A stretch of 64,000 nt of DNA from JABDIP01 sp965212545 (GTDB lineage: Bacteria; Pseudomonadota; Alphaproteobacteria; DSM-16000; Inquilinaceae), in assembly GCA_965212545.1 (NCBI GenBank), contig CBDBVB010000029.1, forward strand, positions 1-64,000. The letters are read 5' to 3'. Both the position numbers and the translations under genes were made by a program. This document shows positions 1 through 9,671 of the stretch, piece after piece. The notes under the pieces were generated by a model. It ran no database searches, was not told where the DNA came from, and was given only the letters and a program-made list of their open reading frames with translations. The stretch's first letter is position 1; every line of letters starts with the position of its first letter.

Positions 1-1327
1 GCCGCGGCCTTCCCATAGCCCCCAGCCAAGCAGAGCGACGGCAACCAGCAGCGTCGGCGTCGCGACCCGCATCCGGGCGAAGTTGGCCAGCAACCGCCAC
101 AGCTTCTCGCGATGCGCCATCACCCAGCCGATGCGCTGGCGATAGGTGTCGTCGAGCTTCAGGTAGCTCAGCAAGACCGGCAACAGGAACAGATTGGTCA
201 GGATGATCACCGCCACGCCCAGGCTGGCGATGATCGCCAGTTCCTGGATGATCGGGATCTCGATCAGCAGGATGGTCAGGAATCCGGCGGTGTCGGTCGC
301 CAGGGCCACGCTGCCCGGGATGAACAATCGGCGGAAGCAGATGCGGGCGGCGGAATGGCAGTCCTCGCCTTCGGTCACATGGCCCTTCAGGGCGTTGATC
401 ATCTGCACGCCATGCGAGACGCCGATGGCAAACACCAAGAACGGCACCAGGATCGACATCGGGTCGATGCCGAAACCGAACAGCACCAACAGCCCAAGCT
501 GCCAAATGACCGCGACCAGAGAGCAGATCAGCGGCAGAATGGTCAGTCGCCAGGACCGCGCGTAGAGGTAGACCAGGATCGCCGTCAGGCCGAACGCGAT
601 GACGAAGAACAGCAGCACGCCGATCGCGCCATCCGCGATGTCGCCCACCACCTTGGCGAATCCGATGATGTGCACGTCGATCGCATCGGTCCGGTACTTG
701 TCGCGGATCGACTCCTCGAGCTGGCGGGCGACCGCCAGATAGTCGAGCCGCTCGCCGGTGCGCGGATCGCGCTCCAGCAGCTGTGCGCTGACAATGGCGG
801 CGCTGAAATCCTCCGCCACCAGCCGGCCGACCTGCCCGGATTTCAGGATATTCTCGCGCACCTCTTCCAGACGCTCGGCCGTTCGGCTCGAAATCGGCCG
901 GTATCACGTTGCCGCCAGCGAACCCGTCCTCGACGATCTCGATGAACCGCACATTCGGCGTGAAGATCGAGCGCACTCCGGCCCGGTCCACGCCGTCGAT
1001 GAAGAACACCTCGTCGGTGACCAGCTTCAGCGTGTCGAAGAAGTCCGCGGTGAAGATGTCGCCTTCGGTGGCCCGCAGCGCGATCAGCACCCGGTTGGCG
1101 CCGCCGAACTGTTCCTGGTACTGCAGGAACGTCTCCATGTAGGGGTGCTTGATCGGCAACTGCTTCTCGAAGCCGGCATCGATGCGCAGCTGGGAGGCCA
1201 GCACCGCCATGGCGACGGTGACGGCGACGAAGATCGCCAGCACCACCGGCCGGGCGGCGAAGACCATCGCGGCGATCGCCCGCACCGCGCGCGGCGCATC
1301 GTGCCGTTCCGCCTCGACCGCCGTCAC
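1..1327 (-). CDS. RND/MMPL-family transporter, 3' end cut by the window edge, one frameshift
   Basis: Inner-membrane RND-superfamily permease of the MMPL/hydrophobe exporter type. The start is GTG at 1327, overlapping the upstream stop by four bases (GTGA). A first membrane segment follows (VVLAIFVAVTVAMAVLAS), then a large periplasmic loop, and after about residue 240 a block of membrane helices (GVLLFFVIAFGLTAILVYLY, LGLLVLFGFGIDPMSILVPF). A conserved-looking GVSHGVQMINALKG segment follows. The frame shifts near 880: a spurious G in an AACGGCC context turns PNAERLEEVREN out of frame. The rest of the protein lies beyond base 1. It is last in a four-gene minus-strand run with YCF48-like, DUF1329 and DUF1302 genes, a combination often seen together in proteobacteria and thought to move hydrophobic compounds. 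The substrate cannot be read from the sequence. Confidence 0.85.
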   Translation of the reverse strand, partial: MTAVEAERHDAPRAVRAIAAMVFAARPVVLAIFVAVTVAMAVLASQLRIDAGFEKQLPIKHPYMETFLQYQEQFGGANRVLIALRATEGDIFTADFFDTLKLVTDEVFFIDGVDRAGVRSIFTPNVRFIEIVEDGFAGGNVIPADFEPNGRASGRGAREYPEIRAGRPAGGGGFQRRHCQRTAAGARSAHRRAARLSGGRPPARGVDPRQVPDRCDRRAHHRIRQGGGRHRGWRDRRAAVLRHRVRPDGDPGLPLRAVLATDHSAADLLSGRGHLAAWAVGAVRFRHRPDVDPGAVLGVCHRRLAWRADDQRPEGPCDRRRGLPFRRPHLLPPIVHPGQRGPGDRHRRIPDHPADRDPDHPGTGDHRQPGRGGDHPDQSVPVAGLAELPEARRHLSPAHRLGDGASREAVAVAGQLRPDAGRDADAAGCRRSAWLGAMGRPR

Positions 1328-2272
1328 CGCGCCGCCTCCGCCGGCGACAGCGCGGCAACCAGGTCCGGCGGCACGCGCGCGACGCCGGTCTCGCCGACCA
1401 GCACCAAGACATCGATCGTCCGGAGCCTCCGCGACCCCTGCAAGCGCGGTCCGGTCGGAGCGCCGGCTGAGCCGGACGCTGCCGCCATCATCGTCACTGA
1501 CCAGCATCGCCCCGCTGAGCCCCACGATGACGATGCGACCATTGGACAGCTTCGGTGCCAGACACCAGGGCAGCGGTCGTCCCGGTCTCGATCCGCCGCC
1601 AGCTGTCACCGCCGTCGGAGCTGCGGAACATGTTGCCTTGCAGCCCGAAGACCAGCAGTTCGTCACGTGCCCACCGCCATGGCGCCGAAGAACGAGCCCA
1701 GATACGGCGACTCCAGCACCTGCCAGTTCTGGCCGTCATCGTCGCTGCGGTACAGCCCGCCGGCCTCGCCGGCCATGAACCAGTGCCCCGGCGCCGGGTT
1801 CAGGATGGCGTTGAAATGGAAGTCGTCCTCGGTGACCCAGCGCTGTCCCCAGGTGTTGCCGCCATCGGTGGTCTCGAGGAACAGGCCGTAGGCGCCGACC
1901 GCAAAACCGCTCTGCGTATCGGCGAACAGCACATCCATGAGCGGCGTTTCGTAGTCCGGATCGTCGTATTGCAGCTCCCAGCTCTCGCCGCCATCGGTGG
2001 TCCGCAGCACCACCGCATCGTGGCCGACCGCCCAGCCGGTATCTCGGATCGATGAAGCTGATCGCGGTCAGCGTAGCGCGAGTCGGCACGCTCACCTGCC
2101 GCCAGGTCACGCCGGAATCGTCGGACAGCAGGATATGGCCGCGCTCGCCGACCGCCACCAGCCGGTCGCCGGCCCGGGCGATATCGAGCAACAGCGAGGA
2201 CGGCGCCAGCGGCGCCGTAACCGAACCGTCCTGCGCGATCGCCCCGGCCGACAGGCAGGCGGCGGCAATCAA
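1324..2272 (-). CDS. YCF48-like beta-propeller exported protein, four frameshifts
   Basis: A secreted or periplasmic protein of the YCF48/photosystem II assembly-factor-like propeller type (BNR-like repeats). The N-terminus is a signal peptide ending LSAGAIAQDG. Repeats contain the typical motif: LLSDDSGVTWRQV, LRTTDGGESWELQ, LETTDGGNTWGQR, LYRSDDDGQNWQV and MFRSSDGGDSWRR. The repeats are spread over different frames, with breaks near 2045, 1675, 1560 and 1405. The C-terminus (VLVLVGETGVARVPPDLV) ends at a TGA that overlaps the GTG of the RND gene. The start is uncertain: TTG at 2272 opens the signal peptide, but the upstream bases could hold an earlier start if another indel is present. The family partner role next to RND genes is known only by association. 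Confidence 0.75.
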
Positions 2273-2403
2273 CCCGGCAAGCAGATACCGAACCGCCCTG
2301 CCAAGTCTCCGCGATCGCCATCACGCCCCCATGGCTCCGCCGGCAATCGCTCCCATATCCACGGGGGACAAGGGGATCAAGAACAGGCCCCACCGGACCC
2401 GCG

Positions 2404-3751
2404 CTAGCGCCGGCCGGCGCGGCGCAGGGCGTTGGGCGTGAAGTTACGCGGGCGCTGAGACTCGACCGTGAACTCGTACATCTGCTCCTGATTGTCGAAC
2501 CCGTTGGCGGTGTACCGGCCGGCCTGCAGGTCGTAGATCGCGTCCAGCGTGGTCCAGTAGGTGGGCAGATCGTAGTAGTTGATGCCGTGGGCCTCGCCGA
2601 CCCGCCACATCTGGCCGCGGCTGTCATAGTGATCGACGGCGACGATCTGCCAGCTGTCTTCGTCCAGATAGAAGGTGCGGCGGGCATAGATATGGCTGGT
2701 GCCTTCGCGCAGCCTTGCATCGACCACCCAGACCCGGTGCAACTCATAGCGCAAATGCTCCGGGTTCAGGTGTCCCGGGCCGTATGATGTCGTCGTACTC
2801 CAACGTGTCGCTGTGCAGCTTGTACGCGTTGTACGGCACGTACATCTCGCGGCGGCCCAGCAGCTCCCAGGTGTAGCGGTCGGGTGCGCCGTTGAAGATG
2901 TCGAGGTTATCGCTGGTCCGCAGGCCGTCCGCCGCGGTGCCGGGATTGTCGTAGGCGATGTTTGGCGCCCGGCGCACGCGGCGCTGACCGGGGTTGTAAG
3001 TCCAAGCCTGGCGCGGCTCGGCGATCTGGTTGATGGTTTCATGGACCAGCAGGATCTCGCCGGCCAGGCGCGCCGGCGCCTTCACCTCCTGGCGGAACAG
3101 CACCGAGATGTTGCCGGTATCGCCCATGGCGTACGGAAACAGGATGTTCTCATCGATCTTGACCATGGTGTACGACCCGCCGGCGGTCGGGTTTGCCTGG
3201 CCGTACCTGCGGTGTACCGTTTCGCCGCGATAGCGCAACAGGTGGTTCCAGATCGCCTCGAGCCCGTTCTCGGGAATCGGGAACGGGATGCCGACACTGG
3301 CGCCGGCGACGCCGTTGCCATCCTCGATCAACCGCGCGCTGGAGGCGTTGGCGATGGAGGCGTCATAAATCCGCTGCGGCGCAGACGCGCTGCGCCGGGT
3401 CGGATAGACGTTCATCGAGAAACTTGGATATTGCTGCAGCATGGCCACATGGCCGGCGGTCAGCCGGTCGGCGAATTCGGCGGCGTTTCCGGCGTTGATG
3501 GTGAACTGCACCCGGTCCGAGGCGAACGGGTCCAGGTGGTGGTCGCCGGGCGAGTATCCGGCCGGCGGCGCGACGACACCGCCGGTCCAGGCCGGGATCG
3601 TGCCCTCGGCATTGCCGGCCTTGATCGCGCCGAACGGCGTCAGCGACAGGCCGAGCTCGGTAGCGCTCTGCGCCGCCGCCGGCAGCACGGAGACCGCGAT
3701 GGCGGCTCCGCCGATGGCGCCAGCCAATAGGGCGCCGGTGATCCTGTTCAT
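2404..3751 (-). CDS. DUF1329 family exported protein, one frameshift
   Basis: About 448 residues when the frame is repaired, the usual DUF1329 length. ATG at 3751 has a good GGGAGG Shine-Dalgarno and starts a clear signal peptide (ITGALLAGAIGGAAIAVSVL, then PAAAQS). Family-typical segments follow: FGAIKAGNAEGTIPAWTGG, QAWTYNPGQRRVRRAPNIAY, DNLDIFNGAPDRYTWELLG and, after the break, RYELHRVWVVDARL. The frame shifts near 2776 in a CCCGGG run, so the first part ends in a false stop at 2744 and the last 120 residues lie in another frame. Function is unknown. The family is periplasmic or outer-membrane linked and nearly always sits beside DUF1302, as here. Confidence 0.85.
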
Positions 3752-3788
3752 AAATCTGTCCTCCCTGTCCAACGACACCTGCGCCGGT

Positions 3789-5615
3789 CTAGAACGAATA
3801 TTTGACATTGAGCGTGACCACATCGCGGTCGCGGATCATGTTGAACTCATCATCGCCGATGGCGAAGAAGTTCGTGTACTGAATTCCAGCCGACCACTGC
3901 TCCAAATAGGTCGCGTTGAGGCCGAAGCTCACTGCGGCGCGATCCTCGATGAAATTGCCGAGCGGCAGCGGCGTGGTGCCGCCGACGTCATGCGAGAACC
4001 CGACAACCGGGAACAGATTGACAGGCCCGATGGCGTTCAGCATGTCGAACCGCGCACGGAGACGGTAGCCCCATGAGAAATCGTCGGCGAATCCATCTTC
4101 TTGAAATAGCCCGCCTGCCAATGCGGACGCTGCCGGAGAGCCGGGCAAAGGCGTGTTGGGGCCTTCAAACAGCAGTTCGCTCTTACTCGGCAAATCCGGC
4201 ACGGACGTGAAACCGACCTCGCCAACGACGATCCATTGATCGACGCCGGCTGACTCGATTGGACCGAATGCATAGGTGCCGGTCATCTGTGCCTGAATGA
4301 CGTCATATTCGCGAAATCCAGAAAGTTGCGTCTCGGGACCCGGAATTCCACCGATGTCCTGGACGACTTGCAGCTGGCTCGCAGGGCCGGCGGGAAGCAC
4401 GGGCGACAAGGCCGCGAACAGCAGCTCGTTGTCATCAACCTGCAGAGGCTGGTCAATCCGGTAGGTGGCCTCGCCCTGCAAGGAGGCCTTGCCGATCGGC
4501 GTGTTGAAACTGACCCCAAGGAGCTGAATGTCTTCAGGGAATTCGGTGAAATACTGTGCCGTCGCCGCATAGTTTGCGCCGCTGACCGGTGGGACTTCGC
4601 CAGTCACGGCTGAGATGATCGGGGTTCGGCTGTGATAGTTGATGAAGTATGCACCGAACTCCGTTTGGTTCAGGTCTTCGGCGAAATACCTGAGAGCGAC
4701 TCCGAATTGGCCTTCGTCATCCGGCTGATCTGTCTGTCCGCGTGGCACCACCGCGCCGGCCGGCAAGCCTGGAATAGAGCCGCCCGGAAGACCGATCAGG
4801 GACGGATCATCGGGAACCTGGCCAAAACCCAGGAACACATTGCTGCCTCCGGGAGTGGCGAAATCGTTGGTGCTGAAATAGGTCCCCGACGCATCAAGGT
4901 CGGTCTCTTCCCAATCGAGTTGGTAGAAGCCCTCAACGCTGAAATTGTTGGTCAGACTCACATCGACGTTCGCAAGCGCGACGGGGATCAGCGCATCCCG
5001 GATTTCGGAACCGGGAATGCGGATGGCATTCACGTCGATTGGGTTGATGACGTTGACGCCGTTCTGGATGAACGTGCTTTCGCCCCAACTCAGCACCTGG
5101 TTGCCGACCCGAAAATCGAGCGGTACATCACCAAGCTCAAAACCCCCATACACATACGCATCCAGCAGGCTGAAGTCCCGACCTACCCGATCGCGCGCTT
5201 CGTCCGACAGATCGGTGCGTTCGGTGTTGTCGCCGTCGGCGTTCTCGAAGTCGTAGAAGTAAGTCGCCCGGCCGAAGAACCCGAAGCCGTCATAATCGAG
5301 CAGAAGTTCGTGGGTGCCTCTCAGGGCATTCGAGACCAAGCCGGTATCGTAATTCAGATTGCCGTCATCCCCATTGACCGAGGGCCGATTGCCGCCATTG
5401 GCTATGCCGACCAGATCATTGTCTCGATCCTCCACCCGGAAGCTGAGCCCGTAGGTAAAGGTCGTGTCGAAGCTGCCGGTGACCTTGCCGAGATCGAATT
5501 CGAAGGCGGTCGCGGGGGTCGCGATCATCATCGGAGCCGCCAGGGCGATCAGGCTTGTGCCGGCCAGCCAGCCGGCCCGTTTGGTCCAACGCCCCTCATT
5601 CGTCGAATGACGCAT
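3789..5615 (-). CDS. DUF1302 family outer-membrane protein
   Basis: Intact, 608 residues. ATG at 5615 is preferred over the ATG at 5630 because GGGAG lies eight bases before it. An N-terminal signal peptide (LIALAAPMMIATPATAFEFD) is followed by a beta-rich barrel with alternating aromatic strands. The DUF1302 signature region is visible (GNQVLSWGESTFIQNGVNVI, NPIDVNAIRIPGSEI), and the chain ends in phenylalanine (VVTLNVKYSF), as expected for an outer-membrane barrel assembled by BamA. It is the first gene of the DUF1302-DUF1329-YCF48-RND run and probably supplies the outer-membrane channel. The transported compound is unknown. Confidence 0.9.
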   Translation of the reverse strand: MRHSTNEGRWTKRAGWLAGTSLIALAAPMMIATPATAFEFDLGKVTGSFDTTFTYGLSFRVEDRDNDLVGIANGGNRPSVNGDDGNLNYDTGLVSNALRGTHELLLDYDGFGFFGRATYFYDFENADGDNTERTDLSDEARDRVGRDFSLLDAYVYGGFELGDVPLDFRVGNQVLSWGESTFIQNGVNVINPIDVNAIRIPGSEIRDALIPVALANVDVSLTNNFSVEGFYQLDWEETDLDASGTYFSTNDFATPGGSNVFLGFGQVPDDPSLIGLPGGSIPGLPAGAVVPRGQTDQPDDEGQFGVALRYFAEDLNQTEFGAYFINYHSRTPIISAVTGEVPPVSGANYAATAQYFTEFPEDIQLLGVSFNTPIGKASLQGEATYRIDQPLQVDDNELLFAALSPVLPAGPASQLQVVQDIGGIPGPETQLSGFREYDVIQAQMTGTYAFGPIESAGVDQWIVVGEVGFTSVPDLPSKSELLFEGPNTPLPGSPAASALAGGLFQEDGFADDFSWGYRLRARFDMLNAIGPVNLFPVVGFSHDVGGTTPLPLGNFIEDRAAVSFGLNATYLEQWSAGIQYTNFFAIGDDEFNMIRDRDVVTLNVKYSF

Positions 5616-6340
5616 GCGTGAAACTCCCATTTAGCCGGGTTCAGACCCGGATTCGTTGCGAATCGCCGAACGCCGCGGCCGCGGCTTCGGGTATCGGTCG
5701 ATCTGATTTTGCTGAATGGTACTGATCAGGTGGGGTGACGCGTCCGGCGCCGTCCACAAGGACAGCCGATAAATCGGTCCGGAACGCCGCATCGGGCATG
5801 AACCGCCGTGGGGTCACGGCTTCATCTCCCTCCCGCCTATCTTCCTATGTACACATACTTGCCGAGGCCGAGACGTTTCACAAGCATTTGACGAAAACGC
5901 CGTTTCAGAACCCCGCCGGAAGACCTGCCGGATAAACGCCACGTTACCGGATTTTGCAGGAAAATTGCCGACTGACAATCAATTTTACTCGTGCTTTCCG
6001 AGCCATCCGAATCAGGCACAGATGCATCAAGTGGAAGGCCAAGTTTGACATTGGAGGCTGGGCCACGGGCCGCGACCGCAACTCGGCAGCCTCTGATTGT
6101 CTCGGGCGAAAGCGCCGCTGACCGAGCGACGCCGTCTACGAGGGCGGAGTTCGACTCGCCGAGCATTGCCTTGCGCAGTATCTGACGGGCCTGATAAGCC
6201 ATAAGCATTTGAATAGGAAAGGCGGCCGAACAGGGCCAACCTGCTGACTCTTTACTGGATGGCCTTTCTTGGTGCTCCGGACGACCCGCGCCCTGATCAA
6301 GAGGCAGCCGAAGCGGGAAGCCTGCGACATTTGATCAGAT
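5616..6340. other. Gene-poor stretch upstream of the DUF1302 gene
   Basis: About 725 bases with no gene I can support. It should hold the promoter of the minus-strand DUF1302 operon. A reading frame on the minus strand (5837-6208) has a reasonable start (MAYQARQILRKAM) but its composition drifts and it matches nothing I know. No repeat, tRNA or clear terminator is seen. Confidence 0.5.
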
Positions 6341-6634
6341 TTGATGGCGGCTCACCTTTCTCTGATTCGTTTTTCTGAATTGGCCTACGCAAAACATCTG
6401 GCAGACCTGCTATTGGAGGCAACGGACATTTACCACCGACTTGCCGAAGATGGGCAATTCGCCATTGGCAACTACCTTCTTGCAACGGTGCCGACCGATT
6501 CGGACTCCAATGAACTCGCGGTGGAAATTACGACCGAAACCGCCGGATGCGCTGCAGCGCATTTCAGAACACCCACTGTCTTCATGCATATCAGGATGAT
6601 TGGGTACGAGAACTCTATTCCGTATTTACTGTAG
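6341..6634 (+). CDS. Hypothetical small protein, 97 residues
   Basis: An open frame, MAAHLSLIRFSELAYAKHL at the start and ENSIPYLL at the end, acidic and soluble, no membrane segment and no known motif. Codon choice is only moderately GC-rich in third positions compared with neighbours. There is no convincing ribosome binding site; ATG at 6341 or 6344 are both possible. It could be a real accessory gene or a chance frame. The opposite-strand frame at 6472-6669 looks less protein-like. Confidence 0.3.
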   Translation: MMAAHLSLIRFSELAYAKHLADLLLEATDIYHRLAEDGQFAIGNYLLATVPTDSDSNELAVEITTETAGCAAAHFRTPTVFMHIRMIGYENSIPYLL

Positions 6635-6690
6635 GACACTGATTCGACTGGTGGGTCATCGGAATCCAATGCCGGCGGTCAGCGGCGCTG

Positions 6691-7191
6691 ATGCGGGGAG
6701 CCATCGCTGGCGGCGGATTGCGCCATTGCGGCCTGCGCCGTCTGGATCGGACCCGAATCGCGCAGACGCGGACATATCTTCGATGCGGCGAGCCGGGAAC
6801 CGGTGGCGTTGATGCCGGATGAGGGCGGCCTTCGACTCGAAACCGCGGTCAATGAGAGGTTTCCGGTGGGCACCCCGCTCATCGATCTGGCTCGGCATGT
6901 CGTGGATGCCGGCGGGACTTGTGCACGCAAAGTGGGCAGCCTATGGCGGCGGACGGCGCCGATGTCGTCATCTGTTCATATGAGAGCGTCAGCTTTGGCA
7001 CCTTCGCGTTTCTCGGCATGGGCCCGCCGAGCTTCTTCGAAAGCCGGAGCCGTTGGACACTGGACATCGCGCAGTCCGACGGCGTGATCGTCGGATACGA
7101 CATCGCGGCGGTCACGCGACGGACCAGGCCTCAGCCGGGACGACTATCTTGAGCGCCTCGACCGCCAGGACGCGGCGGAAGAGACCCGATG
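6691..7191 (+). CDS. Small lipoprotein, unknown function, three frameshifts
   Basis: Not open in a single frame. Joining three frames gives about 165 residues. It starts at ATG 6691 (MRGAIAGGG), changes frame near 6726 into AIAAC with a lipobox-like cysteine at 6734, and runs on as AVWIGPESRRRGHIF. The next segment reads NERFPVGTPLIDLARHVVDA, a FPVGTP...L pattern I have seen in small alphaproteobacterial lipoproteins. The frame changes near 6927 to GADVVICSYESVSFGTFAF and near 7115 to DDYLERLDRQDAAEETR, with TGA at 7189-7191. The protein-like character of all pieces in order is the evidence. Function unknown. Confidence 0.5.
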
Positions 7192-7323
7192 ACCATCCGG
7201 GCGGGTCCGCTTCCGGCGCAGCGGCGCAATCGGCGTCAGGCCGCCGGTACGATTGTCATTCTTTCGGTGGAAACAATCCGGCGGTGGCGGGCCGATCGTG
7301 GGCGCGGTATCACAGTGACAGCC

Positions 7324-8088
7324 ATGTCCTCACCCCCGCGAGCCCCCGGCTTGACCCGAGCAAGCGACACCACGACCGACGCCTTCGCCTCCCCCCGCGC
7401 CGCCTTCCGGGCCGCCGCATGGGAGGCATTCGGGGCGCCGGCACTGGTGCTGGGCGCCAGCTTTGTCGGCTTTGGGTCGCTGGTCCGGGTGAGCGGGCTG
7501 ACGGCCGGTATGGGGCTGTTCTCGACCGTCACCTCATGGGCCCTGCCGGGGCAGATCGCACTGGTCGAGCTCTATGCGGCCGGTGTGTCGCTGACGTCGC
7601 TGGCGGCGGCGGTGGCGCTGACCAATGTGCGGCTGATGCCGATGGTGGCGGCGCTGATGCCGCAGCTTTACCGGCCCGGCCTGCCGCGCTGGAAGCTCTA
7701 CGCCGCGGCCCATCTGGTGGCGGTGACCGGCTGGGTGGCGGCCATGCGGCGCGCGCCCTCGCTGCCGCCGGACCAGCGGCTGTCCTATCTGATCGGCTTC
7801 TCCGGCACCCTGTGGGTGACCACCATGGGCTGCACCCTGGCCGGCTTCCTGCTGGCCGATGCGGTGCCGCCCTATGTCACCCTCGGGCTGGTGTTCCTCA
7901 ACCCGATCTATTTCATGCTGGTGCTGAGCGCCGATCTGAAGAACCGCCGGCGCATGCTGGCGCTGGTGTTCGGCGTCGTCGGCGGGCCGCTGTTCCACCT
8001 GCTGACGCCGGAATGGGGGCTGCTGATCACCGGCGTGGTGGCCGGCACGCTCGCCTATGTCGCCGGGCGCGAACCGGCCGTGTCATGA
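7324..8088 (+). CDS. azlC: AzlC family branched-chain amino acid exporter, large subunit
   Basis: 254 residues. AzlC proteins pair with AzlD in the inner membrane to export branched-chain amino acids (and azaleucine in Bacillus subtilis). The family start is visible after a short polar tail (FRAAAWEAFGAPALVLGASF), followed by GFGSLVRVSGLTAGMGLFST and several membrane segments. ATG at 7324 gives the usual length. A longer upstream frame exists but has no binding site and no family similarity. The stop overlaps the azlD start (ATGA), so the two are translationally coupled. No regulator gene is adjacent. Confidence 0.85.
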   Translation: MSSPPRAPGLTRASDTTTDAFASPRAAFRAAAWEAFGAPALVLGASFVGFGSLVRVSGLTAGMGLFSTVTSWALPGQIALVELYAAGVSLTSLAAAVALTNVRLMPMVAALMPQLYRPGLPRWKLYAAAHLVAVTGWVAAMRRAPSLPPDQRLSYLIGFSGTLWVTTMGCTLAGFLLADAVPPYVTLGLVFLNPIYFMLVLSADLKNRRRMLALVFGVVGGPLFHLLTPEWGLLITGVVAGTLAYVAGREPAVS

Positions 8089-8432
8089 GCGACCTGCCCT
8101 CCGACCTGCCGCCGCCCTATCTGGTGCTGCTGGTCGGCGCGGCGGTGACCTATGTCTGGCGCGCCCTGGGCGTCGCGCTGGCCGGTCGGGTCAAGCCCGA
8201 CAGCGCGGCGCTGGAATGGATCGGCTGCGTCGCCTATGCGCTGCTGGCCGGGCTGATCGCACGGATGATCGTGCTGCCGATCGGGCCGCTGGCCGAGACC
8301 GCGCTTGCCGCCCGCCTGGCGGCGGCCGTGGTGGCGCTGGCGATCTTCTTCCTGCTCCGCCGCAGCGTCATCCTGGGAGTCGCCGCCGGCGCCGGCGCGC
8401 TGGTATTGCTGAGCTGGGGAGGCGTTGGCTAA
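8085..8432 (+). CDS. azlD: AzlD family branched-chain amino acid exporter, small subunit
   Basis: 115 residues with three or four hydrophobic segments (YLVLLVGAAVTYVWRALGV, WIGCVAYALLAGLIARMIVL, LAAAVVALAIFFLLRRSVIL), matching the AzlD length and layout. Starts inside the azlC stop codon with a four-base overlap. Works with AzlC as a two-part exporter. The operon ends at a very strong inverted repeat 24 bases downstream. Confidence 0.85.
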   Translation: MSDLPSDLPPPYLVLLVGAAVTYVWRALGVALAGRVKPDSAALEWIGCVAYALLAGLIARMIVLPIGPLAETALAARLAAAVVALAIFFLLRRSVILGVAAGAGALVLLSWGGVG

Positions 8433-8455
8433 CGCATTATCCGCTCGCGCGGAAT

Positions 8456-8536
8456 CGGCACCGGCCCGCTCCCCCGCCCGGCCACCCAACGCCAGTATCC
8501 TCATGGGTGGCCGGGCGGGGGAGCGGGCCGGTGCCG
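8456..8536. terminator. 33-bp perfect inverted repeat between convergent genes
   Basis: Left arm 8456-8488 and right arm 8504-8536 are perfect reverse complements, 33 bp, with a 15-base loop. The arms are almost all G and C. There is no T-run on either side. It lies between azlD (plus) and the DUF6635 gene (minus), so a bidirectional terminator is the simplest role, but the arm length is well above that of ordinary terminators. Confidence 0.7.
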
Positions 8537-8565
8537 CATAAACGGAAATTGCACTAAAGCTTGAT

Positions 8566-9585
8566 CTAGCGCGCCACGCTGTATGCGGCGCGCAGCAGGT
8601 CGATGACGTCGAATGCCCGTGCGGCATAATGATCGCGGACCGCATAGCGGCTGTCGCCAAGGCCGGTCAGTTCGCTGTCCAGGGAGTCGACCAGCAGGGC
8701 GAGCCGCCGCTGATGCAGGCCCAGCCTGCGCTGCAGCGGGTCGGTCACAACGCCGGAAAACGCCGTCAGGACCGAGGCGACCGCCAGCAAGCCGCCGGTC
8801 ACGCCGACGACGATGCCGGCCGGGGCCGCCGCGGGCACCGCGCCGTACCACAGCCCGCCGATGCCGGCGCCGAGCGGGAAGCTGGCGATCGCGGTCTGGT
8901 GCACCAGCGCATGTGCGATCAGCGGCCCGAGCGAGATGGCGCCGGGCGTGAGCTGCTTGAAGGCCAGCGCCCCGACACCGGCGGCGATCATGGCATTGGC
9001 CACGTCGCCGGCGGCGACCCGGCTGCTGGTGTAGGTCGCCATGGCATCGGTCAGCCACTCGGCAAAGCGCGGATCCTCGGCCCGGCGGCCGACCGCCTCC
9101 AGGGTCTGGCGCATCGCCGCGGACATCCGCGGATCGGCGAAGATCTCCTCGGCCAGCGCATCGCGATGGAAACCGCGGCCGTCCTGCGCATAGGGCAGTT
9201 CCAACAGCTCGGTGAAGATCCGCCACTCGACCTCCCGCGCCACGTCGGAGGCGAAGAACAGGTTTGTGCGATCCAGGCGGTTGGCCAGCCTGCCGGCCCC
9301 GGCCGCGCGACTGCCCAGCGCACCGAGCTTGATCAGCACATGCGGCACCGCCAGCGCCAGGTTGACCGGCGCCCGGACAACATCCCAGCCGGCCGCCTTG
9401 CGGTGCAGCCGGGCCGATCCGGCAAAGCTGAAATTTCGGTCGACAAAGGCCGGAATCCGCTCGCGACGCGCCGCCACGTAGCGGCCGATCGCGTCATCCA
9501 CAACAAGGCGGATCAGATCATGGTCGATGACGGCGAGCGCGCCGCCCTGCGACGCCCCTTTGCCGTCCAGCGTATCTTGGTCCAT
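8566..9585 (-). CDS. DUF6635 family protein
   Basis: 339 residues from ATG 9585 (MDQDTLDGKGASQ); an upstream start at 9648 would add 21 residues and cannot be excluded. The N-terminal half carries a family-like block, YVAARRERIPAFVDRNFSF followed by ARLHRKAAGWDVVRAPVNLA. The C-terminal half has several hydrophobic segments (ANAMIAAGVGALAFKQL, AGIVVGVTGGLLAVASVL), so it is probably membrane associated. Function unknown. It is divergent from the metal ABC operon; the shared 190-base region between them is AT-rich. Confidence 0.65.
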   Translation of the reverse strand: MDQDTLDGKGASQGGALAVIDHDLIRLVVDDAIGRYVAARRERIPAFVDRNFSFAGSARLHRKAAGWDVVRAPVNLALAVPHVLIKLGALGSRAAGAGRLANRLDRTNLFFASDVAREVEWRIFTELLELPYAQDGRGFHRDALAEEIFADPRMSAAMRQTLEAVGRRAEDPRFAEWLTDAMATYTSSRVAAGDVANAMIAAGVGALAFKQLTPGAISLGPLIAHALVHQTAIASFPLGAGIGGLWYGAVPAAAPAGIVVGVTGGLLAVASVLTAFSGVVTDPLQRRLGLHQRRLALLVDSLDSELTGLGDSRYAVRDHYAARAFDVIDLLRAAYSVAR

Positions 9586-9671
9586 GGCCGTCAATACATA
9601 AGTCTTCCATGCAGCTTCGCCAACGAAGTTTATCCCCCCAACCAGCATTGGCGAAACGACCGGCTCGGCAC

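Noticed and set aside
4632..5621. Long plus-strand open frame opposite the DUF1302 gene
   Set aside because: Shadow of a well-supported outer-membrane barrel gene; no start signal or family match.
5837..6208. Minus-strand frame of 123 residues upstream of the DUF1302 gene
   Set aside because: No recognised motif, drifting composition and no convincing ribosome site.
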